64,000 nt of DNA from Haliotis asinina (GCF_037392515.1 NC_090280.1:23751118-23815117), one strand, 5' to 3'; numbered from the stretch's first letter, positions 47,931 to 61,542 are shown. A program made the numbers and translations. Notes: generated by a model from the letters alone, not told the origin.

Positions 47931-49359
47931 AGGTTGTATACAAAATTTGCATGTTTGCACAACATGTATATGCAATCATTTCTCTTACTCAGAACTAGGC
48001 CTACTATAGGAAATTGGCTGAAATTACATGACAGGATGAAAGGTTGAAGGCATGGACTGGGATCAGGGGAAAATCACTAAGTCTTGATTCATTTCTTAAA
48101 AATGACAAAATATATTGCACAAAGCACAGTACCCGAAGAGTAGATAACTGTATGATTTACGCCAGAGGACGGTAAAGACAAGATCAGGGTTTTTCAACGT
48201 TCACAGATTTTCTTGGTCACTGCACAGAAGGTGAATATATTTCTGGCAGTAATTATCTACCATATCGTCAACCTGAGCATCAACGACTGTTTCAACCACA
48301 GTATCATCCACTGGATCAACCACATCATCAGCAACGGTATCAATGACATCATCAACATCTGTATCAACCACTGCTTGAACCACACCATTATCTATAACAA
48401 CAACATCATAAGTACCTGCTCAAACCACGGCATCATGCACTCGACTAACCCATCATCAATAACTGTTTCATCCATGTTCGTAAGACCAGCAGCATCGACA
48501 ACAGCGACAGAGTTGACAATGAACATGCTTCACAGTACAATTATCATCACAAAATACTGTCAAGTCAACACAGTACTTCCTTCAGTGAGTCTGTGAAATT
48601 CGATGACATTGATCCTAACTACAGGATATTGATGTTGCTCAGTCAGCGATGATACTCAGCAGATCAGTTCAATGAGAGCAAACACAAGCATGTTACTTTT
48701 TCATTAAAGATGGTGAATTATTCAGTACATGTTGACTAAATATTCTTCACATTATAAATAGAAGTGCAGTCATTGTCCATTAACAAGCTCCCATCTGAAA
48801 GTGGAACACGGCAACGGCGTAGTACAACACATGTGTATAGAAGTTGGCTTCAAACATCCATGTCATCACACAATAATGTATTCAAGTATAGAGAAAAATC
48901 ATATTAAACATGCAAATTTTGATTGTGAAACATAACTGTTTTCCCAAAATGAGTATGTTCGTGTCATGGGAATTTTATTGCAGATAAAACCAGCATATGA
49001 TTAGGATCTTTGCTGTTCAATGTCACACTCATTGACAATTCAGACCTGATAATCCAGTGATTTACGGAAACAGGCACCAACTCCCACAATATAAATGTAA
49101 TGACACACACCAACCATGTCAGTGAGAATATTACAGCTCAATAATGTTAGTTGACTCTTGACAAGGAAGGTGTCTGAAGCCGATTCTCAACCAAGTTGAA
49201 AGTGGATTCTAAATGTTCATTACGCATTGGAAAATTACAGTTTTTCACTGGTTGCTGGAAAACATATATGCCTTTTCCTGTCTATCATCCATGTGATGGC
49301 ATGGCTTGAAACATTGAAAAGGATTCCGATTTCATATCAGTCCATCATCTAGTGTTGGT
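47931..49359. other. No gene seen
   Basis: Contains the 24-base repeat at 48255-48480 and otherwise plain AT-rich sequence. Confidence 0.4.
48255..48480. repeat. Degenerate 24-base repeat of 'atcaac/accac' type
   Basis: Imperfect units such as 'catcatcaacatctgtatc' and 'aaccacatcatcagcaac'. The minus strand gives a Val/Asp-rich frame of 60 residues that I read as a consequence of the repeat. Confidence 0.6.
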
Positions 49360-49885
49360 ATGACATCAACTTGTCAATGATGTAAACTTGACATCAACTT
49401 GTCCATGAAGTAAACTTGGCATCAAGTTGTCCATGATGTAAACTTGACCTCAATTTGTCCATGATGTAAACTTGGCATCAACTTGTCCATGATGTAAACT
49501 TGACATCAACTTGTCCGTCCATGATGTAAACTTGACATCAACTTGTCCGTCCATGATGTAAACTTGACATCAACTTGTCCGTCCATGATGTAAACTTGAC
49601 ATCAACTTGTCCGTCCATGATGTAAACTTGACATCAACTTGTCCGTCCATGATGTAAACTTGACATCAACTTGTCCATGATGTAAACTTGACATCAACTT
49701 GTCCATGATGTAAACTTGACCTCAATTTGTCCATGATGTAAACTTGGCATCAACTTGTCCATGATGTAAACTTGACATCAACTTGTCCGTCCATGATGTA
49801 AACTTGACATCAACTTGTCCGTCCATGATGTAAACTTGACATCAACTTGTCCATGATGTAAACTTGACATCAACTTGTCCATGAT
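49360..49885. repeat. 28/32-base minisatellite
   Basis: About 18 units of 'catgatgtaaacttgacat' plus 'caacttgtccgtc', in two lengths that differ by the four bases 'gtcc'. Variant units with 'ggcatc' and 'gacctcaat' recur in the same order at both ends, which suggests block duplication. Confidence 0.9.
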
Positions 49886-50884
49886 GAAAACTAAGTTGGC
49901 TTACTGTGTCACTGTAACATTACACTATGATGCCAACAGCCTCAGACTGATGCCAACATTCTCATATTTCACTTGTAAAACTGTCAGCCTGTATTTGTCA
50001 AAGGACCTAAAAGTAACAGTTGATCATGAGTTACAGCTACTAGAAATGTTTATGGTGATTAGGGATCTCATGAGAAGTTTGCAGTAATTTTTTTATACAG
50101 GAAAATATAACCAACTCTAACAATGGAATAATGGTTTATCCACTTGGATCAATGTCACAGTTCCTTCATTGGCTTGTTATTCCGGTGTCACGGATCACTC
50201 GTTCACTTCAGTTGAACAGGATCAATGACTATTATTCTCCCAGGAAAGATAAACTGCACTTCATTGTAGCTCGTTAATTATTCTCGTGTTGCAAGTCTGG
50301 GAGGGAGGGGAGTTATTGGTAAAGATATACCCTACTTAGGGACTGGTGTGTGATGATGATTTCTATGGAGAAGCATGTATAACGTTAATGCCCCTCCCTA
50401 AAGTTTAAATACAAAATAATGGGTGACCCCAACCCCCTTTACTAAAGCATGATAACCAAGAAATGGTCTGAATGTTGACCACTGACATTCTTTTAACATA
50501 TCTGCATATCTTGTTTGAATTTCCAAGATATAAATAAATACATGACAGCTCACCTGTATGAGAATGTGTCACCAGTTCTGCAGAGAGTACATACTTTCCC
50601 CTGACTTAAATCTGGTAAAAGGTTCTGTGTTTCTTGAGGTTAATGGCCTTACAGTATTTGTGCCTGTCACAGGCACCCACGTGACTTGTGTACCTTTTAA
50701 CATTGCTTGAAATTTTACTGAATTGACCTTCTTTTTCACATGAAGTATACATGACATAAACATGAGCACAAAGAAAGAATTCCATCAGCTAAACAAAAGC
50801 TGCAGCTGGCAGGGAGTGCTGGATGCATGCATTATGTATGCAACAACAATCTGGAGAAGCAGATCAGGCTGCATGACAAACTAG

Positions 50885-52870
50885 GCTGTATTACTTGACG
50901 TGTATTACTTGGGTATATTACTTGGAATACACTAGTGGGGTATATGACATGGCATGTATTACTGGGTTATGTTACCTGGCATGTGTTGTTGGGATATATT
51001 ACCTGACATGCATTATTGCTGTATATTAACTGGCATGTATTACTGGACTATACCACATGGCATATACTGCTGGGTATATTACCTGTCACGTTATTTCTGG
51101 GCTATACTACATGGCATGCATTCCTGGGGTTTACTACCTGGTATGTACTATTGAGGTATATTACCTGATATGTATTACTGGGGTATATTACATAACCTGG
51201 CATGTATTATTGAGGTATATTACCTGATATGTATTGCTGGGGTATATTACATAACCTGGCATGTATTATTGAGGTATATTACCTGATATGTATTACTGGG
51301 GTATATTACATAACCTGGCATGTATTACTGAGGTATATTACCTGATATGTATTACTGGGGTACATTACATAACCTGGCATGTATTACTGAGGTATATTAC
51401 CTGATATGTACTACTGGGGTATATTACATAACCTGGCATGTATTACTGAGGTATATTACCTGATCTGTATTACTGGGGTATATTACATAACCTGGCATGT
51501 ATTATTGAGGTATATTACCTGATCTGTATTACTGGGGTATATTACATAACCTGGCATGTATTATTGAGGTATATTACCTGATCTGTATTACTGGGGTATA
51601 TTACATAACCTGGCATGTGTTATTGAGGTATATTACCTGATATGCATTACTGGGGTATATTACATAACCTGGCATGTGTTATTGAGGTATATTACCTGAT
51701 ATGCATTACTGGGGTATATTACATAACCTGGCATGTGTTATTGAGGTATATGACCTGATATGCATTACTGGGGTATATTACATAACCTGGCATGTGTTAT
51801 TGAGGTATATTACCTGATATGCATTACTGGGGTATATTACATAACCTGGCATGTGTTATTGAGGTATATTACCTGATATGCATTACTGGGGTACATTACA
51901 TAACCTGGCATGTATTATTGAGGTATATTACCTGATATGCATTACTGGGGTATATTACATAACCTGGCATGTATTACTGAGGTATATTACCTGATATGCA
52001 TTACTGGGGTATATTACATAACCTGGCATGTATTACTGAGGTATATTACCTGATATGCATTACTGGGGTATATTACATAACCTGGCATGTATTACTGGGG
52101 TATATTACCTGATATGTATTACTGGGGTATATTACATAACCTGGCATGTATTACTGAGGTATATTACCTGATATGTATTACTGGGGTATATTACATAACC
52201 TGGCATGTATTATTGAGGTATATTACCTGATATGTATTACTGGTGTATTTTACCCTGCCTGTACTTTTAGACTGTACTACATGGCATATACTACTGGAGG
52301 TACATAACCTGGCATATATTACTGGGGTACATTACCTGGCATGTATTACTGGGGTATGTTACCCTGTCTGTACTATTAGGACTATACTGTCTGGTATGTA
52401 TTACTGGGGTATTTTACCCTGTCTGTGCCATTAGGACTATTCTCCCTGGTATGTATTACTGGGGTATGTTACCCTGTCTGTACTATTAGGACTATACTGC
52501 CTGGTATGTATTACTGGGGTATGTTACCCTGTCTGTACTATTAGGACTATACTGCCTGGTATGTATTACTGGGGTATGTTACCCTGTCTGTACTATTAGG
52601 ACTATACTGTCTGGTATGTATTACTGGGGTATTTTACCCTGTCTGTACCATTAGGACTATTCTCCCTGGTATGTACTACTGGGGCAATTACCTGGATTGT
52701 ATTATGGAGGTATATTATCTGGCATGTACTACTGGGTTATACTACCCTGCCTATATTTCCTGGACTTCATTGCCTGACAATTGTATCAAGATGGCCATAT
52801 TACCCTACTTGTATCACCTAGCCTATATTACCCATCTGCATAACCTGGACAACATTACACTCATGTCTTA
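50885..52870. repeat. 2 kb tandem array, about 59-base units
   Basis: The core (51140-52250) has about 18 highly similar units containing 'ggtatattacctgatatg' and 'cattacataacctggcatg'. A second unit type, with 'accctgtctgtactattagg', occupies 52330-52680. Both edges (50885-51140, 52690-52870) hold diverged relatives. On the minus strand every core unit contains ATCAG-GTAATA. Confidence 0.9.
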
Positions 52871-54597
52871 CCCATGCTGACCTACCACGGTGTCTTAACT
52901 GGGTTCTGCCTGCTTCAGCAAATCTGTGTTACATTTGCTCTTTTGTCCTGCCATATTAACTGTGCTATATTACCCAGTCTGTATTAACTGTGCTACATTA
53001 CCCTGCTTGTTTTATCAAGAATGCATTACCTGGCCTGCTTTATATTGTATAAGATATTTGGTTTTATATCTGTTGAATGTCAATCAATAATGAAGTTAGC
53101 AGTCAACAGTTTATAATACAGTTATAAACTCAATGACAATGAGACGGGACGACCAGTCCCTTGATAGTAGTCTATCTATCACATTTCAGTTTTTGTATGG
53201 TTGTACCACTGAGAATCATTGTCAGGGCAAATCTTGGGATTAAAACCAACGACCAGCAAATCCTAGCAGCTAAGGGTTGCAACAATGCAAGGTGAAACTA
53301 AAGTCTTGTACATAACTCAGTATGACTATTTTATTGATCCAACATGAAAACTCCTTTGAACTTAACACCATGGACATAAAAACATATGTTATATTCACAA
53401 TGAGTTCCACTGACAAACCCGAAATATTCAAAGTAATTTTTTCAATGATTCAACCAGCAGTCAAATTCAACAGTCTGATATTATCCTAATCATTAACATG
53501 TAATCTTAAAATCGTTTCTAATTTATTTATAATGGTCCAAGTTAAATATATTTTCATACTTATATCAACTATTTCTGGTTGGAAAGACATTTACAAAATA
53601 ATTGTCAGGATATCTGTTAAAATATTCTGATAATAAAATAATCATGGGAATCCTGACTTTAAATACAAAATAGTTTTCTTTCTTCAAAAGATATTTTTCT
53701 ATGGGTTCATCAAAAGACTTTGTAGAAGAGACACAGATTAACAATGTTGTCGTGTTTCTTTTATAATGTTTCAGTTCTCATCAAAATATCTATTCCTCTC
53801 TGTCCTGACTGTGCTGGAACTGCCTGTGTAAGCCGATGATCCTACCTAGATCTCGCATGGTACAAGCATGCTACCACAGTCACTGGCAACAGCAAAACAA
53901 ACTGTCTGGGACATGGTTGTCAGGACATGTGTTAAACAAAGTTCTGAAGCAACTAAAGTAACCTTATATTGTACATACGGTTTCCTGATGATGATACATA
54001 CCCTGAGCCTGTATGGGCATATTTCTAAGCCATAAAAAATCAACTTCACATTGCTTTTTTTAACTATTCAACATATGCAATCATGGATTAAACCTTCATT
54101 TTACCTGAAACATTGATATCACAGTGACCAGTTTAATAATATTACAAAAATACTAAGGCTGGCTAAAAATATTGATAGTCTAAAATATTGTTTGGAAATT
54201 TTTCGATGTTTTGATGATTATCAACATGAAAAGTTACATCTTATGCATATTATTGTGAAGAAAAAAAGTTTTAATTTACACACACAATACACAAAGTGAT
54301 GTCTTCATTAATGGGCCTCTCATCAATCTCTATCTCTATTGATAGCCAGTCCTTAATAAAACCACATAATACATGTGAAGATTCCATCAAAAGAGTTACT
54401 AATAAAATGTCAAATTGCAAGGCTGCATTTTAATCTTCAACTGTTCAATTCAGGATAAAAAACACAAAAACCTTTAAATCTAAGTCAAACCAGCATGTTT
54501 CAGGTCCTAAATGTTCCCCCTAGCACGGTACACTGCATCCTCTCTACTAACTTACAATATCAACAACAGAGGTATCACAAAGTCAAAATATGAAAGC
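52871..54597. other. No gene seen; possible 3' end of a minus-strand transcript
   Basis: TTTTATTGATC near 53328 gives AATAAA on the minus strand, followed upstream by AT-rich sequence like a 3' UTR. No matching coding exon was found. Confidence 0.3.
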
Positions 54598-55061
54598 CAG
54601 GGATCGAAATTAAGTTTTTGTCAAGTGTGCCTCATGGGCACTGTCATGATAATTTAAAGTGTGTCATTTCAGTTTAAGGTGTGCTATAAATTCATGGTCT
54701 ATTAAACTGAACTTAAAAACATTACACAACTTGAAGTGAAGTTCAAGTTGATATTGTAATTTGTATTGTCACAATCAAAACTAAATCACGAGTAATAGAA
54801 CAATGGTAGGTATGTATTTTCATTTATTTACTGATCTCAAACTTTGAAAATACACTAATGATTAGCTGGCTGTCTGGTCTGTAGACTTTATCATTAGTCA
54901 CTGTTTATTATGTCCCTTTAAGACATGAAAGAAAATTTTGGTGAAAACATACTTTGGTGCAAATCATATGCGCCATAAGTGCACACTAGTAAGAATTTAA
55001 CCATGCCATTTCAGTTTTAGCCATGCCATTGTTACAGTGACACTAATAATTTTGATCACTA
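54598..55061. mobile_element. Possible hAT-type MITE
   Basis: CAGGGATCGAAATTA at the left and TAGTGATCAAAATTA (minus strand) at the right form imperfect inverted ends of the kind seen in hAT elements. I see no clear target duplication. Confidence 0.4.
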
Positions 55062-55119
55062 TTGTCATAATGTTTTCCACAATTCTTTCTTAGAAGTATG
55101 ATCCAGTACTTCCAACTTA

Positions 55120-55260
55120 TCTAACTGATAAATATGTCCAATGCATCTAATGTATCCTACTGATAAATATGTCTGATAATTCTAAATTATCCCCCTGACC
55201 AATATGTTCGATAATTCTATCTTATCCACCTAATAAATATGTCTGATAATTCTAACCTTC
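55120..55260. repeat. 33-base repeat, left part
   Basis: Units of 'ataaatatgtctgataattc' type. The array resumes at 56155-56290 on the far side of the pogo-type MITE, so one array was split by the insertion. Confidence 0.8.
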
Positions 55261-55261
55261 A

Positions 55262-56151
55262 CAGTCAAACCCCGTTTATCCGGATGTTATGGTTTCACTC
55301 GAAAATCGTCATGATAGTGAGACGTCCGGTTAACTGGATCCAACAAATTAAGTGAAAGCAAAAAATGTTCATGTATGTATGTCAATAAATAAACCGTCAA
55401 TAGTAATAACAGTGAATCATCATAACATATAAGGTTACCGATAATACATGGAAGGCGGAACGCAGGTTACCATTTGTCAGGTTGTCTCAGATGTAATCAT
55501 GTAGTGTGGAGCGTCAGATGCTAAGTTAGATGAAAAACGTAAATCGATGACAAAAAGTTTCTATTTTGCCAATTGCATATTCTTTTTTTAAAATTTTAAA
55601 TGCCTTAAAAACATATGACATCGCGTCAAACTTATGCTGTCTGCAGAAAGTAAACTTCCGGACAGGATCACATGACTTAGATAATGTGGGAGGCTATTTT
55701 TAACTTGCATAGCGACAGACAGCAGGGGTCGATTTATAAGAGTACAATTACAATTACAGTTTTTGTTAATCCTATTTAACGTGTGTTTTCATTTACTGAT
55801 GAGATGTTCTCACACGTGCCAAATCCTAATGAGTGACACAAATCACTAGTGTTTTAATGGCTAATTAATCAATTCACACCAAATGCCTTCCGATAGATTA
55901 AGAATGAAATCACCTAGGTAAACGGTATTGACGTGACACATGCATGTTGAACAGATCTCTCCGTCTGGATAACTGGATCATTTTTCAATGGAAATCTGTG
56001 GGAATGGTTTGAAAATTTGCCGTCCGGGTCCAGAAGTGCGGGGTCCGGTTTAGCAAGTACAATTAATGAACGTAAGATTCGTTTCACATAAAAATCGCCC
56101 GGAAGGTGGGGTCTCTGGATATGTGGGGTCCCAGTAAACGGGGTTCGACTG
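55262..56151. mobile_element. pogo/Tigger-type MITE, 890 bases
   Basis: Ends CAGTCAAACCCCGTTTATCC (left) and CAGTCGAACCCCGTTTACTG (right, minus strand) are typical pogo-family tips. The interior repeats the theme ('cggttaactggatcc', 'ctggataactggatc') and has no transposase. Flanking dinucleotides are CA on both sides where TA is expected. It splits a 33-base tandem array. Confidence 0.8.
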
Positions 56152-56154
56152 CAC

Positions 56155-56290
56155 ACCCGATAAATATGTCTGATAATTCTAAATTACAGACCTGATAAAT
56201 AAGTTTGATAATTTTAACTTACCCAAACAATAAATTTATCTCCTAATTATAACTTATCCAATTGAAAAATATGATTTGATAATTCCATCT
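56155..56290. repeat. 33-base repeat, right part
   Basis: Continuation of the array at 55120-55260 after the MITE, with 'gataaatatgtctgataatt' units decaying to the right. Confidence 0.8.
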
Positions 56291-56389
56291 AATCCAGCTA
56301 CAAAATCTTATCCTACAATTCTATCCAAATGAAAAATATACTCAACAAAGAAAACATAACGACCAATTGTAAATAAAACATTGTAAATC

Positions 56390-56990
56390 AAAAAAATATT
56401 AAAAAGGAAAACATGTCTCTAAATATCCACTCCTCAGCAGTGCTAATATATCCTACCTAGAAAGGACTTATAAATAGAGATATGAAATGTAAAAATACCA
56501 GAAGTATTAAGAGGTGATAACTTGATTATCGAAACTAAAGAAATGTCTGCCACAAATCCATTGTTTAGCACTGCTGATATATCAGACCTAGAAAGAACGA
56601 ATCAATAAAGATATTACTAGTGAATCCTTGTGTGAGGGGTGATAACCTGAATATCTAAAATAGACATGTCTGCCACAGAGTAAATTTATAACTGGAAAGG
56701 ACATATACATAAAGCCACAAAATCACTTGTTTAAGAGGTGATAACCTGAATATCTAAACCCAAAGACTTCTGCCACAAATCCACTGGTTGGCAGTGCAAA
56801 TATATTATACCAAGGAAAAAAATGATGAAATGTAGAAATACCACTTGGTTGAGAGGTGACAACCTGAACATCTATAATTGAAACATGCACCCAACAAACA
56901 CAGAACAATGCCAATAAATCACTGCAAGAAAGGTTGTATAATCAAATTTATAAAACATAAAAATACCTCTTGGTAGAGAGGTGACAACTT
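56390..56990. repeat. Tandem units of about 115-130 bases
   Basis: Five imperfect units share 'gaggtgataacctgaatatc', 'tgccacaaatccactg' and a final 'tagaaa...atgaaat...acca' block. They lie just left of a possible splice donor at 57012 (minus strand, CTCAG-GTAGGTTG). Confidence 0.7.
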
Positions 56991-59084
56991 CAGTAGTCGT
57001 GTGACAACCTACCTGAGTGTCATGTTGTCTCCAGGTAAGTTTAACATTGCTCCATGACAATAAACACTGAAACGGGTATCGGAGAAGTGTTTCCACATGC
57101 AACCATGTCTTCCCTGATCTCAACGACGATCTAAATCACATCCACCTGACTTCACTAGGGTGTGTGTTGGCTACTGAACAAGGACGTGTGTACAGCAGTG
57201 TGTGTGAGGCCCATGCTCAGGCTGGTTGTGTCCAATGTCCCTGACTACGTTCATGTAGCTAGTCGTTGTCATAGACGACACACGGACTGTCACCCAGTGC
57301 TTTGTCATTAACCAGAGAAAAACTAATTGGCATTTATAGTGGGTATTGATGTCTTTCTTCATGACATGCCAGCACAGAAACCAACAATGATGTGTTAGCA
57401 CATCTTGCATATGTAAATACTGGACTGACTGGGTCAATATTAGCAAATAAATTAAATGAGTGAAGCTTTTTTCCCATTCAGTGATTGCTACCTAATGGAA
57501 TAAATGACTTAATGACATATAAACAAACATACTTTTCATTTCATTGATACAAACTGAAGGAAAAAATGTAAAAGAAACTGATTTAACAATATCACTTTTG
57601 TAACAGCATGAAGTTTTTAACTCTCAGGAATAAGTTACTTATGTAGATTGTATTGATAAGTTAAAGCATATGAAGATCTATAAAAAGACATGGTTTCAGA
57701 TCAGTTCAGCTTTCAGGATATTGACTGCCTTACAAAATATTTGGGAGTAATTGGTAGCTTGGTAATTACCTAGCCTATTGTCCTTTGAAAACCTGATCTT
57801 GTCACTTGAAATGTGTAAATGCTATACAGCAACATTTAGTGTTTAAGAAAAAGGTAGTCAGTGGAATAAATCATCAAAGAGCTATGCCTCTTATAATACC
57901 TGACAACAATCAAGTCTGACTTCATACCAAAATAATTATATTCTCAGGTGAGTGAGTGAGTGAGTGAGTGAGTGAGTGAGTGAGTGAGTGAGTGAGTGAG
58001 TGAGTGAGTGAGTGAGTGAGTGAGTGAGTGAGTGAGTGAGTGAGTGAGTGAGTGAGTGAGTGAGTGAGTGAAAGCCTGCAGGCCCTATCTACAAAGAACC
58101 AAGAGCCAGGTCTCCTGATAAGTCTGAATCCAAATGTTCAGACAGGGATATATCCTATCACTCAGAGTCAGAGTCATGGGGATGAGTGTTTTTCAGTCGG
58201 CTTCAGGTCTAAGGATTGGCAATTATCTTAAATGCTTTTGAAGAGTACAGCCCATGTTTGTAGAGAAATACAAGAAGCCTTCATTATCTGTAATTTACAC
58301 CTGTTCACGACATTCACCACTTTGCATAATACAACTTTTAAAAAAAATTAAGTTCACATATAATTAGGGTTTGAGCAGAAAAACCTTAAACAATTGTATT
58401 CAAATTAGAATCACTGTCTCCACAGCAAGTGTTCCCAATGTTTGCATTAATATCAATATTGAGTATTAAGCAGGGTTTGAAGGGTAGCATAACTGTTTCT
58501 GAAGTATATCAATGGCTCAGGAAAATACTGTAAATAAAACATGAATCCTAAGTCAGAAATAATTACTCCTACTCCTACACCTGCACATACTCGGCGAATA
58601 ACAGTACACTGTAAGCTGATTATGAAGACATTGATCTCATATTTTTATGATCGGCAATGAATACAGCATACTGGAGCACTGACTGAAATTAGGAAGTCTC
58701 AAGAAATATTGTACAGTATATAACTATTTAATCAAAATAGATGATAGGACTGTGCCTTGCCGCAATGTTCTGAAGTAAACATGTTGTTACCTGACGGCCA
58801 TGAATACAGTGAATATAATGTGGCTATTCCATATCATAGATCATTCAAGCACTTGTAGATATTAGGTTGTTTTCAGTCCTTGAGCACACTGACGTTGTCG
58901 CTTGTCCATGTTTGTATTTGAAGATAATACCGGGTTGACAAATCCAAATATTCTATGCCAATTTTGATAAAAATAAATGCATTAATAACGTGTTTAAACT
59001 CACTAGGTGAATACTCATACACAGCGCTAACAATCTGATATTTATTACCCCGGATAACCTAAGCTGGCTACTGGTCAAATATGA
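56991..59084. other. No gene seen; possible non-coding first exon on the minus strand
   Basis: 57013-57200 read on the minus strand is less AT-rich than its surroundings and ends in CTCAG-GTAGGTTG, a good splice donor. It could be a JHY 5' UTR exon. The rest is AT-rich plus the (TGAG)n run. Confidence 0.25.
57950..58071. repeat. (TGAG)n microsatellite, about 30 copies
   Basis: Perfect tetranucleotide run. The same tetranucleotide is the tail of the local SINEs, but no SINE body adjoins it. Confidence 0.97.
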
Positions 59085-59300
59085 CTTATCCCACTGGGTA
59101 CCCACTTTCTGCCTGGGTGAACAGAGGCAATTCTGAACAAACTCCTTTGCCTATGGTGAGACCACATGTATCCCATGTGCTTCACTGTGGGGTAAGACTG
59201 AAGTTCTCAAAACTCCAAGGTGTCAAGATGCCAAACATGTTCACCCATTCTAGGACTTTCCAACTGATTTGACACCTGAGCTCTATGCACCGGACAACAC
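59085..59300 (+). repeat. Unclassified dispersed repeat, copy 1
   Basis: Shares an ordered set of blocks with 61290-61532: 'ctgggtgaacagaggcaa', 'ttctgaacaaactc', 'tggtgagaccacatgtatcc' and 'cacctgagctctatgca'. No ends or coding part are visible. Confidence 0.7.
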
Positions 59301-59588
59301 ACTACACACAACACAATACACCACACCACTCACCACTTTGGATTGGGGGTATTGTCTCACAAGACACAGAGTTGATTCTCATGATATGTCAAGTGTCATA
59401 ATAGTGCTATATTTTATCCCTATAGAATATGCATGCTGCATAGTAAATTTTTAAAGACAAATTGCACTAGTAAAGTTCACATGACTTCATATTACTTCTG
59501 CAATTAAACGGTTTGGAAGTACCATTTTTACAGAAAGTGCACAATATGGTTCATTAAATCCACTTGTCATTTGAAATGAACATGACTG

Positions 59589-59816
59589 CTAGGTGGTGTC
59601 TGCCATGGATGTGAGGTGATCCAGACTGTCAGCCACTACACAGAAACTCTGAGCAGAACGGGGATAGTTAGTCTGTCCACTGTTGTTATGGGAACACAGA
59701 CCAGGGAGTTGATACAGATTAACATCCTCAAAATAGTTGTTGTTTTTTCCTATTTCTGACAGCAATGTCATAGTTTGCCCTAGTGTTTTTCTCACTTCCA
59801 TCATCTACAAGACTAT
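59589..59816 (-). CDS. Candidate last exon of an unidentified minus-strand gene
   Basis: The minus strand has TTGTAG immediately before 59816, then an open frame encoding about 71 residues (starts MMEVRKTLGQTMTLLSEIGK, ends DHLTSMADTT) to a stop at 59589. Codon use looks protein-like, and an AATAAA on the minus strand near 59040 could end the transcript. No family is recognised and no further exon was found upstream. It may equally be chance. Confidence 0.2.
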
Positions 59817-59875
59817 GCAGGAAATAGGGGAGATAATTCATGCCTTGCACTTCTCTATCTCTCACACAAATGAGT

Positions 59876-60326
59876 CTTAGTATAAGTCATTTGTAACTAC
59901 TCGTGTCATTCCGGCAAGCCAGATGGCATCTTGTACCCCTCTCGTGGCCATGTTTACAGCTGGACCCTGTCTTAAGCGCAAACGAGCATGGAGATGAAAA
60001 TAGTCTAGTCCTGTTACCAAGGAAAGATAACTCTGAATTTCTAAACATGGCCCTTAGAATATGCTACGTCCTGTGGGCAAAACAGAATACGGTCATATTC
60101 TGAATATATATTTTGAGAGTTGTTGATCCTTTATCTCAAAGTTTATGTTTAAATTATCCATTGCTTTCAAAGTTCAACGGTTCAGCCATTTTCATGTTTC
60201 GAAATGCACTTTACTATCCGCGATTTGATTGGTTCGCCATGATTCTTGGCATTGATGGTGTACGAGAGGGGAACTAGTCTTCTTGTAGGTCATGGAAAGA
60301 GACTAGTAGTTACAAATGAATCTAAG
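59876..60326. mobile_element. Palindromic MITE, 451 bases
   Basis: 'cttagtataagtcatttgta' at the left matches 'cttagattcatttgtaacta' on the minus strand at the right, and inner 'cccctctcgt' blocks are also inverted. It lies 60 bases from the candidate exon at 59589-59816. Confidence 0.6.
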
Positions 60327-61289
60327 TTTGGATCATCTAGAAAAATAAAATCCTAATGTTTTTATTGGCCAAAAATGTAAATTCACCAGAAAGTTTTTTA
60401 GATTGTTTTTTGTCCCATATACACTTCATGAACTACCAAAATTAAAATACATTTAAAAGGAATATTGCTTTGACTGGATATTTTTTAAATATCTTTTTTT
60501 TCCCTCCTGGCTTTAGGTTTTCTGAGGACAAAATTCAGTAAAAAAAGATATGAAACTGGACTGGCCTAAAAGTGAAATAAAACTCACTCATTTACTGAAT
60601 ATGACAGTAAGAGCAGGAACCTGACATTCAACACACGCTACGTACCCACACTTCTATTATGTTCCATTAAACTAGTATATGGTATTTGCTGGCTGCTCTA
60701 AACATACAAGAACAATCTTAAGGTTACTTTAGTTTGAATGAAGCAATATAGAAATTATTTGCTATTAACCATATCATGGATTAAAGTTGAAAAACATTAT
60801 TCAAATGAATTGATTCTGACGGCAGAATGCATATGCAACCTACCTACAAGCATGACAGACACGCCATGTTAAAACCAGATCAAAAAGTCTGCTTTCAGAC
60901 AGGGTACAAAACATCCACTGGAGATCTTACAGTTTGAAAAATAAGACAACAACAGACAGACGTGTGAAGTGGCATGAAATTCAATGAACTGCCAGCAACA
61001 TGAAAGCCATATTATGGCTAACTGTAAGACACATAAACCAAGAATTGAATGCATGAATGACAAGTGTCACTGTATCACAAGTCCTTGGTGAAGTGAGCTT
61101 TAAAAACATACATAAGAGTATTTCACTCATCTGTCAATGCACATGTGTGTGTATGTGTGACTGCTTAACAATGAGAATAATAATGAGAGTATTTTCAAAT
61201 TTCATAGCACTAAATACTCCAGGCACTAAGTGGCTGCTCCAAGCTTGCACAGACATCATCACCTCACGCAATGTAAGGTGCTAGAAGGT

Positions 61290-61532
61290 AATAGTCACAC
61301 TAGGTGCACATTTTCTGCTGGGTGAATGGAGGCAAATTTGAACAAACTCACTTGCCCACTGTGAGACCAAATGTATCACATGTGTTTTGTTGTGGGGCAG
61401 GTCTGACGTCCTAGAGACGTTCAGGAGTCAAGCTGCCGAACATGGTCACCCATCCGAGGACACTTCATGACAGATGTCTAACTTCAACTGATTTGTGACC
61501 TGAGCACTATGCAGGGGACAACATGCCACCAC
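61290..61532 (+). repeat. Unclassified dispersed repeat, copy 2
   Basis: About 70-75% similar by eye to 59085-59300. It is followed within a dozen bases by SINE family C, and the same may hold for other copies. Confidence 0.7.
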
Positions 61533-61542
61533 TGGTTGTACT

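Noticed and set aside
48201-48383. Val/Asp-rich frame of 60 codons
   Set aside because: It tracks a degenerate 24-base repeat and has no splice context.
49360-49885. Regular 28/32-base repeats resembling a CRISPR array
   Set aside because: Units are contiguous with no unique spacers, in an animal genome; an ordinary minisatellite.
55914-56156. Frame of 80 codons at the right end of the pogo-type MITE
   Set aside because: It spans the inverted end of a non-coding element.
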